Shown: one piece after another, positions 34,041 through 41,702 of the stretch
Numbering within the stretch: position 1 is the stretch's first letter
Layout: each line of letters starts with the position of its first letter
Assembly: GCF_001049495.1 (NCBI RefSeq)
Contig: NZ_CDWI01000009.1
Location: 186,001-250,000, forward strand
Length of the DNA stretch: 64,000 bases
Direction of reading: 5' to 3'
Source: Microbacterium sp. 3J1
GTDB lineage: Bacteria; Actinomycetota; Actinomycetes; Actinomycetales; Microbacteriaceae
Made by a program: the position numbers and the translations under genes
Notes under the pieces: model-generated
The model's input: the letters and a program-made list of their open reading frames with translations, nothing else
Told to the model about the DNA's origin: nothing
Database searches by the model: none

Positions 34041-35570
34041 TCACTCCCCGCTGGTCCGGGGAAGCGACTTCAGGTCGCGCAGCGCCGGACCCTCGATCCG
34101 CGTGCCGTCGGGCGCGAAGCGCGACGCGTGGAGCGGGCAGTCCCACGTGCACTCCGCGTCGTTCCAGTCGAGAACGCCGCCCAGGTGCGGACACACGACG
34201 TCGACCGCGCGGGTGACGCCGTCGACCGTCGAGATCCCGACCGGAAGCCCGCCGCGGTTCGCGACGACGCCGTCGCCCTCTGCAGGACGAGGCACGGGCA
34301 CGGACCGCGACTCGGCCTTGATCCAGCCGGTGGTGGCGGCGGCAGCGACCTTCAGGCCCTCGACGGCGCCCTGTGCGAGGTCGGCCGGCACGGTGAGCCT
34401 CGTGCCGAGGACGGTCATCCACGAGGGGCGCTCGGTACGGTGCGCTCCGAGGATCTCGGAAGTGAGGCGGAGGGCGGCGGCCGGGGCGTTCGAGAGGCCC
34501 CACTTCGCATAGCCGGTCGCGAAGCGGATGCTGCCGAGACCGCGTGGCATCGCGCCCACGAACGGGATCAGGTTGTGCGACTCGTAGTCCTGAGCCGACC
34601 AGCGGTGGGTCTCCTCCGCGCCGGGGAAGTGCTCGCGCGTCCAGGCGACGAGGTCGTCGACCTGAGCGGCCTCGCCGTCCGACCGGCCGACCGGGTGCCC
34701 GTTGCCTCCGACGATCAGCTGCGCGGTGCCCCCGGGACCGTCGGCCGCCGAGACGGGACGGATCGAGCGGCTCGGGCTGTCGACCGAGATGAAGGTGGAT
34801 GCCGGCACGTCGCCGTCGATCCGGAAGGAGACGCAGTACGACCGGAACGCCCGCATCTTCGAGAAGTACAGGCCGCGGTCGAGGATCGGGTAGCCGGTCG
34901 CGATGACGATGTGGTCGGCGAACATCGGGCCTGCCGTCGTCTCGACCCGGGGCTCGGGCAGCGCGTGCGTCGCCGTGACTCGGGTGCCCGTGTGCAGAGT
35001 GCCTCCTGCGGCGAGGAGTTCTTCGGCCAGCGCTTGCGCGACGAGCATCGGGTCGATCGTCACCTGGTCGTCGAGTGCGACCGCTCCGACCACGGGAAAG
35101 GGGGTGTCCGACAGGTCGGCGCCCGACAGCATCCGTGTCGGCAGCCCCGCTTCGCGCGCGGCCGCATGCTGCTCGTGCACCGTGCCGAGTCCGTCGGTCT
35201 GCTGCGCGTACGTGTGGTCGGTGCGGCGCTCGTAGGGGACCCCGGCGTGATCGGCGAAGCCGACCAGCCAGTCCATGCCGTCGCGGTTGGCGTCGACGTA
35301 GGCGCGCACGAGGTCCGCGGAATGATGCCGTCGGATCTCGGCCAGCCGCTGTCCCTGCAGGAGCGACAGCTTGCCGGTGTTGCCTCCGGTCGTGAGCTCG
35401 CCGACCGAGCCCGCGTCGATCACGACGACATCGAGGCCCGCACGGGTGAGCATCACCGCGGTGGTCAGGCCGGTGACTCCCGCTCCCACGACGATGACCT
35501 CATGGCGTGCACCGGGGTCGAACGGCGAACCGGCGGGCGGAGTGCGGTCGAGCTTCCACAGTGGCTTCAT
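34041..35570 (-). CDS. FAD-dependent oxidoreductase fused to a Rieske domain
   Basis: 509 aa. N-terminal DadA/DAO-type FAD domain with VIVVGAGVTGLTTAVML (GxGxxG at about 29-34) and GGNTGKLSLLQG; C-terminal Rieske [2Fe-2S] domain with CPHL (about 460) and CPLH (about 478), i.e. both Cys-His pairs intact. Such fusions occur widely; the usual reading is electron transfer from an amino-acid-like substrate or a carrier, unproven. Start chosen at MKPLWKLD; an ATG 72 bp upstream adds a non-family tail. Confidence 0.9.
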   Translation of the reverse strand: MKPLWKLDRTPPAGSPFDPGARHEVIVVGAGVTGLTTAVMLTRAGLDVVVIDAGSVGELTTGGNTGKLSLLQGQRLAEIRRHHSADLVRAYVDANRDGMDWLVGFADHAGVPYERRTDHTYAQQTDGLGTVHEQHAAAREAGLPTRMLSGADLSDTPFPVVGAVALDDQVTIDPMLVAQALAEELLAAGGTLHTGTRVTATHALPEPRVETTAGPMFADHIVIATGYPILDRGLYFSKMRAFRSYCVSFRIDGDVPASTFISVDSPSRSIRPVSAADGPGGTAQLIVGGNGHPVGRSDGEAAQVDDLVAWTREHFPGAEETHRWSAQDYESHNLIPFVGAMPRGLGSIRFATGYAKWGLSNAPAAALRLTSEILGAHRTERPSWMTVLGTRLTVPADLAQGAVEGLKVAAAATTGWIKAESRSVPVPRPAEGDGVVANRGGLPVGISTVDGVTRAVDVVCPHLGGVLDWNDAECTWDCPLHASRFAPDGTRIEGPALRDLKSLPRTSGE

Positions 35571-35688
35571 GGTGTCAGTCTTGGCCGTGCGAAGTCCCCT
35601 GCGCACCGGGTTGACATCCGGCCCGCGGATCGCAATGCGCACGCCTCGGGCCTCTTCGCGCCTCCGGACGCCGCACTAGAGTTGCCGC

Positions 35689-36075
35689 GTGACCCTCCGC
35701 CGACTGCTTCTCGTCCTCCTGGGCGGCAGCGTCGGAACCGCGGCGCGTCTGGCCGTCGGCCTCTGGATGCCCGAGCCCGACGGCATCCCGATCGCCACCC
35801 TCGTCGTGAACATCGTCGGGGCGCTGCTGATCGGCATCCTCGCCGCACGCATCCCGCAGACCACCGATGTGCGCGTGCTGCTGGGGACCGGGGTGCTCGG
35901 CGGATTCACGACCTACAGCGCGTTCACGACCGGAACGATCGCGCTCTGGGCCGATGCTCCGCTGGCCGCGTTCTCGTACGCGATCATCAGCCTCGCTCTC
36001 GGCCTCGTCGCCGCCGCGCTGGGATTGCGGATCGGACGTCCGCGCGACCGTGCGGGTCGAGAGGCTGCCGAGTGA
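35689..36075 (+). CDS. crcB: Fluoride channel subunit CrcB/Fluc, first copy
   Basis: 128-aa membrane protein with four helices. Family marks: GGSVGTAARLAVGL, NIVGALLIGILA (central Asn) and GVLGGFTTYSAFTTGT (the Phe/Tyr box of the pore). Members expel fluoride as antiparallel dimers. GTG start 6 nt after a TAGAGT box (35677-35682): leaderless. I looked for a fluoride riboswitch upstream and saw none. Overlaps the second crcB by 4 bp, so the channel is probably a heterodimer. Confidence 0.93.
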   Translation: MTLRRLLLVLLGGSVGTAARLAVGLWMPEPDGIPIATLVVNIVGALLIGILAARIPQTTDVRVLLGTGVLGGFTTYSAFTTGTIALWADAPLAAFSYAIISLALGLVAAALGLRIGRPRDRAGREAAE

Positions 36076-36449
36076 GCCCGATCGTGTTCCTCGCCGCCGC
36101 GCTCGCCGGAGGGGTGGGCGCGGTGCTGCGCTACACCCTCGACCTCGGCGTCGCGAAGCTCTCCGGTCGGCGGTTCCCCTGGGGCATTCTCATCGTGAAC
36201 CTCACCGGCTCGTTCGCGCTCGGAGTCGTGACGACGGCGCTGCCCGGCGAGGCGTTCATCGTCGGGGCGGGGCTGCTCGGCGGGTACACGACGTTCAGCA
36301 CCGCCATGCTCGACGCCGTCGCCCTCTGGCGCGACGGCAAGCGCGCGGCATCCGCCTTCGATGCGATCGGGATGCTGCTGCTCGGACTCGTCGCGGCGGG
36401 TCTCGGCCTCGCCGTGGGCTCGGGGTTTGCGGTGTTCGGCGGGTTCTGA
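36072..36449 (+). CDS. crcB: Fluoride channel subunit CrcB/Fluc, second copy
   Basis: 125-aa partner of the preceding gene, with GGVGAVLRYTLDLGV, NLTGSFALGVVT and GAGLLGGYTTFSTAML. GTG start inside a GTGA overlap. Two adjacent, oppositely oriented CrcB paralogues making one channel is the common actinobacterial arrangement. Confidence 0.93.
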   Translation: MSPIVFLAAALAGGVGAVLRYTLDLGVAKLSGRRFPWGILIVNLTGSFALGVVTTALPGEAFIVGAGLLGGYTTFSTAMLDAVALWRDGKRAASAFDAIGMLLLGLVAAGLGLAVGSGFAVFGGF

Positions 36450-36504
36450 GCACGGGGCACCGGGGTCCGCCCGCCCGGCCGACGCACAGCTTCGAGATGC
36501 AGAC

Positions 36505-36532
36505 TGTACAGACGTACATGTACGGGTGTACA
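36505..36532. promoter_or_regulatory. Composite TetR operator
   Basis: A 28-bp dyad: TGTACA (36505-36510) and TGTACA (36527-36532) flank the central palindrome GTACATGTAC (36514-36523). It lies 20 bp before the TetR start and probably controls the tetR-RND operon. Confidence 0.8.
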
Positions 36533-36552
36533 CGGTCGATTCCGGAGGACGC

Positions 36553-37146
36553 ATGAGCGAAGGCACACGCCGCCGCCGCGATCCCGAAGCGCGCCGCCGC
36601 GAGATCGTCGCCGCCGCCGCCGAGCTCATCATCGAACTGGGCGTGGATGCGGTCACGCACCGCAAGGTCGCTGCGCGGGCGGGAGTGCCCCTCGGCGCCA
36701 CCACGCAGTACTTCGCCACCCTCGACGACCTGCGCGAGACAGCGCTCGGCGCCTTGGCCGTCGAGATCCAGGAGCGCATCGACGACACCCGACGCGCCGT
36801 CGCCGCAGAAGGCGTCACACCCGAGGGGATCGCCCGGCTCGTCCGCCAGGCCCTCGACGACGCGCGTGCGATCCAGACAGACCGCGCCGTGGTCACCGCG
36901 GCGGTCCACGATCCCCGCGTGCGCGCCTTCGCCAGGCAGTGGTCCGACGAGGTCGTCGGCTTCATGTCGCCCGTTCACGGACCGGATCGCGCCAGGGCCG
37001 CCGCCGTCTTCATCGACGGCGTACTGTGGCATGCGCAGATCCACGACGAGCCGCTCGACGAAGAGCTCATCCGCGACGCCCTCGCCGGGATCCTCACCCC
37101 CGGTCAGGCGTCCGCATCCTCATCCATCGCCGCAGCACCCGCCTGA
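36553..37146 (+). CDS. TetR-family regulator of the RND pump
   Basis: 197 aa. Helix-turn-helix at about residues 12-58 (RREIVAAAAELIIELGV, AVTHRKVAARAGVPLGATTQ, then YFATLDDLRETAL). The C-terminal domain is helical and typical of TetR drug sensors. GGAGGA lies 3-4 nt upstream of the ATG. It is followed by the RND pump after 21 bp, on the same strand, with a strong composite palindrome in front: likely the repressor of the pump. Confidence 0.93.
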   Translation: MSEGTRRRRDPEARRREIVAAAAELIIELGVDAVTHRKVAARAGVPLGATTQYFATLDDLRETALGALAVEIQERIDDTRRAVAAEGVTPEGIARLVRQALDDARAIQTDRAVVTAAVHDPRVRAFARQWSDEVVGFMSPVHGPDRARAAAVFIDGVLWHAQIHDEPLDEELIRDALAGILTPGQASASSSIAAAPA

Positions 37147-37167
37147 CCCGACCGAGAGAGAACCGCC

Positions 37168-40100
37168 TTGTCGACACTCGCCGTCCTGAGTCTCAAGAAC
37201 CGCGCACTGATCGCGTTGATCACGATCGTCGCCGCCGTGTTCGGCGGGCTCGCTCTGACGAACCTCAAGCAGGAGCTCATCCCGTCGCTCGAGCTGCCGA
37301 ACCTCATGGTCATGACGACCTACCCCGGTGCCTCGCCCGAGGTCGTCGAGAACGACATCTCGACGCCGATCGAATCGGCGATCCAGGGCGTGCCAGGGCT
37401 CGAGGGCACCACGGCCACGAGCACGACCAACGCCTCGATCGTGCAGGCGACCTTCGCCTACGGCACCAACCTCGCGACCGCCGAGCAGAAGATCCAGCAG
37501 GCGATCAACCGCGTCTCCGGTCAGCTGCCCGAGGACGTCAGCCCGCAGGTGCTGACCGTGTCGATCGACGACTTCCCGGTGATCCAGGTCGCCGTCACCG
37601 GATTCGAAGACGCCGAGAACGCGCAGGCCGAGCTCCAGAGCGTCGCGATCCCCGACCTCGAGGACGTCGACGGCGTCAACGCCGCCGAGATCATCGGCGG
37701 CGTCGGTCAGCGGATCACGATCACCCCCGACCTGGCCGCGCTGGCGGCGATCGGCGAGAGCCCCCAGGCCATCAGCGACGCACTGCAGCAGAACGGCACG
37801 CTCTTCCCGGGTGGAGACATCACCGAGAACGGCCAGACGCTCACGGTGCAGACCGGCGCGAAGATCACCTCGGTCGAGGAGATCGCCGCCCTGCCCCTCG
37901 TCGGCACGGATCAGACGGTCGGCGACGTCGCCACGGTCGTGCAGGAGACCGATCCGATCTCGTCGATCTCCCGCGTCGACGGCGAGGACGCGCTCTCGAT
38001 CTCCATCACCAAGCTCCCCGCAGCGAACACGGTCGAGGTCTCGCAGGGCGTGATCGCCGCCCTCGACGAGATCGGCGAGGCGTTCCCCGATGCCGAGTTC
38101 ACGATCATCTTCGACCAGGCGCCGTTCATCGTTCAGTCGATCGAGACGCTCGCGACCGAGGGGCTCCTCGGCCTCGTCTTCGCGGTGATCGTCATCCTCG
38201 TGTTCCTGATGTCGATCCGCTCGACGCTCGTCACCGCCATCTCGATCCCGACGAGCGTGCTGATCACGTTCATCGGCCTGCAGGCGTTCGGCTACTCGCT
38301 GAACATCCTCACGCTCGGTGCGCTCACGATCGCGATCGGACGCGTGGTCGACGACTCCATCGTCGTCATCGAGAACATCAAGCGGCACTACGTCGGCGAC
38401 GCCGACAAGGGCGACGCCATCCGTCTCGCCGTGCGCGAGGTGGCGATGGCGGTGACCTCGTCGACCATCACCACGGTCGCGGTGTTCCTGCCCATCGTGT
38501 TCGTCGGCGACATGGTGGGGGAGCTGTTCCGGCCCTTCGCCATGACCGTGACCATCGCGATGGTGGCCTCGCTGCTCGTGTCGCTCACGATCGTGCCGGT
38601 GCTCGCGTACTGGTTCCTGCGCCCCGGCAAGCCGCTGCTCGACGAGAACGGCGTGCAGATCGACCCCGAAGACCCCGCGGCTCCGCCCACGCCGCTGCAG
38701 CGCGCCTATCGTCCGATCCTCGGATGGACCCTCAAGCACTCCGGTGTGACGGTGATCCTCGCGGTCGTCGTGCTCGGTGCCACGCTCGCCGCCGCGCCGC
38801 TGATGAAGGTCAACTTCCTCAGCGACTCGGGGCAGAACACGATGACGGTGACGCAGGACCTCGGTCCGACCGCGAGCCTCGAGACCAAGTCGGAGGCCGC
38901 CATCGCGGTCGAGGACGCACTGCTCGACATCGACGGCATCACCCACGTGCAGGCCTCGATCGGATCCAGCGGATCGGCGCTGCGCGACGCCTTCTCGGGA
39001 GGGGCGGGCGTCACGTACTCGGTGCTCACCGACGACGCCGCCGACCAGGAGAAGCTGCGCGCCGACGTTCAGGACGCGATCGACGGGCTCGAGGACGTCG
39101 GAGAGGTGTCGGTCGCGGCATCGGCCGGCCTCGGGTCGAGCGACATCGAGATCACCGTCTCCGCGTCGAACGCCGACGACCTCGAGACGGCCACCGCCGC
39201 ACTCGTGGACGAGCTCGACGGACGCGACGGCGTCGGCCAGGTCACCGACAACCTCGCGGCGGCCCTTCCGTACCTCGCCGTCGTGGTCGACCGTTCGGCG
39301 GCTGCCCAGCGTGGCCTGTCGGAGGTCGCCGTCGGCGGGATCGTCTCGAACACGATGCGTCCGCAGCAGCTCGGCACCGTCGAGATCGACGACACCGCGC
39401 TGACCGTCTATCTCTCCACGTCGGAGCCGCCCGCCACCGCCCAGGCGCTGCGCGAGCTGACGATCCCGACACCCGGCGGCGTCGTCCAGCTTCAGGACAT
39501 CGCGACCGTCGAGGAGCGCAACGGCCCGACCTCGATCACCACCGAGCAGGGACGCCGCACCGCCACGATCACCGTGCCGCCGGCATCCGACAACCTCGCC
39601 GTCGCAACCCAGTCGGTCACCGAGGCGCTCGCCGCGGTCGACCTGCCGGACGGGGCGTCGGCCGAGGTCGGCGGCGTCGCGTCGCAGCAGGCCGACTCGT
39701 TCTCGCAGCTCGGTCTCGCGATGCTCGCGGCGATCCTGATCGTCTACGTCGTGATGGTGGCGACGTTCAAGTCGCTGCGTCAGCCGCTGCTCCTGCTCGT
39801 CTCGGTGCCGTTCGCGGCGACCGGCGCGATCCTGCTGCAGATCATCACGGGGGTGCCGCTCGGGGTCGCGTCGCTGATCGGCGTGCTGATGCTCATCGGC
39901 ATCGTCGTGACCAACGCCATCGTGCTCATCGACCTCGTCAACCAGTACCGGGAGAAGGGGCTGTCGACGATCGATGCCGTGAAGGCGGGTGGCGAGAAGC
40001 GTCTGCGTCCGATCCTCATGACGGCGCTCGCGACGATCCTCGCGCTGACGCCGATGGCGCTGGGCATCACCGGGCACGGCGGGTTCATCTCGCAGCCGCT

Positions 40101-40371
40101 CGCGATCGTCGTGATCGGCGGACTCCTGTCGTCGACCGTCCTGACGCTGATCGTCCTCCCGACGCTGTACAACCTCGTCGAGGGCGCGAAGGAGCGGCGC
40201 CGCGCGCGCAAGGGTGACGGCGGTTCTGCGTCGGGCGGCGGGGCGGAGCCCTCGGACGGTCCGACGCCTTCGGGCGGCGTGCTCGTCGGCGGCGCGCCGG
40301 ATGGCGGCGCGTCGGGGCTGCCGCATGCGTCGCAGTTGACCCGCAAGGAGCTGCGCGAGCGCGGCGAGTAG
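37168..40371 (+). CDS. RND (AcrB/SwrC-like) efflux transporter
   Basis: 1067-aa membrane pump. Layout: TM1 (ALIALITIVAAVFGGLAL), first large outside loop (about 30-330), TM2-6, second loop (about 560-850), TM8-12 and a Gly-rich tail. Proton-relay Asp pair in GRVVDDSIVVIENI matches AcrB TM4. In TM10 the AcrB Lys is replaced (GIVVTNAIVLIDLV), as I recall also for SwrC-type Gram-positive pumps. Nearest known relative by eye is Bacillus SwrC/YerP; no membrane-fusion or outer-membrane partner lies nearby. TTG start supported by the frame and a GAGAGAG stretch upstream. Confidence 0.9.
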   Translation: MSTLAVLSLKNRALIALITIVAAVFGGLALTNLKQELIPSLELPNLMVMTTYPGASPEVVENDISTPIESAIQGVPGLEGTTATSTTNASIVQATFAYGTNLATAEQKIQQAINRVSGQLPEDVSPQVLTVSIDDFPVIQVAVTGFEDAENAQAELQSVAIPDLEDVDGVNAAEIIGGVGQRITITPDLAALAAIGESPQAISDALQQNGTLFPGGDITENGQTLTVQTGAKITSVEEIAALPLVGTDQTVGDVATVVQETDPISSISRVDGEDALSISITKLPAANTVEVSQGVIAALDEIGEAFPDAEFTIIFDQAPFIVQSIETLATEGLLGLVFAVIVILVFLMSIRSTLVTAISIPTSVLITFIGLQAFGYSLNILTLGALTIAIGRVVDDSIVVIENIKRHYVGDADKGDAIRLAVREVAMAVTSSTITTVAVFLPIVFVGDMVGELFRPFAMTVTIAMVASLLVSLTIVPVLAYWFLRPGKPLLDENGVQIDPEDPAAPPTPLQRAYRPILGWTLKHSGVTVILAVVVLGATLAAAPLMKVNFLSDSGQNTMTVTQDLGPTASLETKSEAAIAVEDALLDIDGITHVQASIGSSGSALRDAFSGGAGVTYSVLTDDAADQEKLRADVQDAIDGLEDVGEVSVAASAGLGSSDIEITVSASNADDLETATAALVDELDGRDGVGQVTDNLAAALPYLAVVVDRSAAAQRGLSEVAVGGIVSNTMRPQQLGTVEIDDTALTVYLSTSEPPATAQALRELTIPTPGGVVQLQDIATVEERNGPTSITTEQGRRTATITVPPASDNLAVATQSVTEALAAVDLPDGASAEVGGVASQQADSFSQLGLAMLAAILIVYVVMVATFKSLRQPLLLLVSVPFAATGAILLQIITGVPLGVASLIGVLMLIGIVVTNAIVLIDLVNQYREKGLSTIDAVKAGGEKRLRPILMTALATILALTPMALGITGHGGFISQPLAIVVIGGLLSSTVLTLIVLPTLYNLVEGAKERRRARKGDGGSASGGGAEPSDGPTPSGGVLVGGAPDGGASGLPHASQLTRKELRERGE

Positions 40372-40383
40372 CCGACGCCCCGC

Positions 40384-40464
40384 GCACAATTCAGCAAGAA
40401 TCTGCCCGATGCCCGCCCGGAACCGTTTTCCGGGCGGGCATCGGCGCATTCATGCTGAATTGTG
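40384..40464. repeat. Palindromic intergenic element, family 2, copy 2
   Basis: 81-bp unit with ends GCACAATTCAGCA and TGCTGAATTGTG, and an inner 17-19 bp stem (GCCCGATGCCCGCCCGGAA with TTCCGGGCGGGCATCGG). It lies between the convergent RND and epimerase genes and probably also ends transcription. Confidence 0.8.
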
Positions 40465-40511
40465 AACGCCCCAGGTGCCGCAACTCCGGAGTTATGGAAC
40501 CGGAGGGGAGG

Positions 40512-41408
40512 TCAGTCCAGCGTGATGCCCCACTGCAGGGTCCACGTCTCGCCAGGGGACAGCCGGCGGACACCGAGCCCGCTGTTGAACGCATCGGCGG
40601 GCGCCGTCATGGGCTCGATCGCGAGCGCGAGCGCCTGCCCGGGGTACTTGACCGTCGTGAAGACCTGCACGAAGTCGAATCCGGCACCCTGCCACAGGGT
40701 GAGACGCCTGCCGTCCGGAGCGGTCACCGACGTGCGGACCAGGCCATCGGGATCGCGCTCGAGGTCGGTGAATCCGGTGTCGAGCTTCGCGTCGCCGAGA
40801 CGGATGCCGTCGCGAAGCGCCGCATCCGCGGGACGGGTGCCCGTGGGCAGCATCCGCTCGTCGGTCTCGAACGCGGTCTGCGCCGGGACGCGCAGCACGA
40901 GGTCGTGCGGATCCACGTCACCGATCGTGAGGAAGGGATGCGTGCCGACGGCGACGGGCGCGGCGGTCGCCGATCGGTTCGTGAGGGCGTGCGTGACGTC
41001 GATCCCGTCCGTCCGGAGCACATAGGTGACGCTCGTCTCGACCAGATACGGGTAGCCGGTCTGCGGGAAGATCGTCGCGCTCAGCGTCGTCGCCGACGCG
41101 GTCTCCTCGACCGTGTAGGCCGTGTACCGCAGCAGTCCGTGGCTGGCGTTGCCGAGCTTGGGCTCGCTGATCGCGAGCTGCCGCTCGGTGCCGTCGTCGT
41201 CCCACCGGCCGTCGCGGATCCGGTTCGGCCACGGCACCAGCACCACTCCCGAGCCTGAGGGCGTGGGTGCGTCCAGCGGGTAGGGGGCGATCAGATCGAC
41301 GGATCCGATGCGGAGCGAGCGGAGCGAGGCGCCGACCTGCGCGATCTGCGCGCTGACGTCGCCCAGCTGGAGGTGCACCTGTGTGCCGGTGGGGGATGCT
41401 GAGTTCAC
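40512..41408 (-). CDS. Aldose 1-epimerase family protein
   Basis: 298-aa mutarotase-like enzyme interconverting alpha and beta anomers of a sugar. Seen: VLVPWPNRIRDGRW, SHGLLRYTAYTVEE (catalytic His region), the second His in VGTHPFLTIG, and LAIEPMTAPADAFN with the catalytic Glu. GTG start 6 nt after a TACGAT box (41415-41420, minus strand), implying leaderless expression. The substrate sugar is not determined. Confidence 0.9.
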   Translation of the reverse strand: MNSASPTGTQVHLQLGDVSAQIAQVGASLRSLRIGSVDLIAPYPLDAPTPSGSGVVLVPWPNRIRDGRWDDDGTERQLAISEPKLGNASHGLLRYTAYTVEETASATTLSATIFPQTGYPYLVETSVTYVLRTDGIDVTHALTNRSATAAPVAVGTHPFLTIGDVDPHDLVLRVPAQTAFETDERMLPTGTRPADAALRDGIRLGDAKLDTGFTDLERDPDGLVRTSVTAPDGRRLTLWQGAGFDFVQVFTTVKYPGQALALAIEPMTAPADAFNSGLGVRRLSPGETWTLQWGITLD

Positions 41409-41470
41409 TCCGCAATCGTATGGCGCGCCGGGTCGCCGCGGGGACCGGGGTTTCTCCCAGGTGCGACCGC

Positions 41471-41702
41471 TACACTTGTCGGGTCGGCTTCGGACACCCG
41501 CGCATGGCGCGGACGTTTTTGTGTAAGAAGTGTGAGTCCAGGGGCCGATGGTGAGCGTCGATCGACGTAAATCAACCATCACATGAATGGCCCCGGCCGC
41601 TGACAGTCCGGAACCCCGAGCCCGATCACGTTGGATCAGGCGCAGGGTGCTCGCGCGTGTGCGCAGCGCTGTTCTCGTGCGAGAACTCAGAAGGACACCT
41701 CC
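41471..41702 (+). ncRNA. Structured 5' leader of the DEAD-box helicase, with an early terminator-like hairpin
   Basis: A TACACT -10 box (41471-41476) is followed after about 20 nt by the hairpin CCGCGC-ATG-GCGCGG (41498-41512) and TTTTT (41516-41520), an intrinsic terminator shape close to the transcription start. Beyond it, GGGGCC (41541-41546) pairs with GGCCCC (41589-41594), GATGGT (41547-41552) with ACCATC (41575-41580), and CGTCGATCGACG (41556-41567) folds inside. A last hairpin GTTCTCG-TG-CGAGAAC (41671-41686) precedes AAGGAC and the ATG. This suggests attenuation or RNA-fold control of helicase synthesis, perhaps by cold or by the helicase itself. No known Rfam family is claimed. Confidence 0.6.

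Noticed and set aside
35571..35688. Fluoride riboswitch in front of crcB
   Set aside because: No matching conserved segments, and the gene appears leaderless, leaving no room for one.
36939..40449. Very long open frames on both strands across the RND gene
   Set aside because: Products of high GC codon bias; the RND frame alone shows transporter domains.
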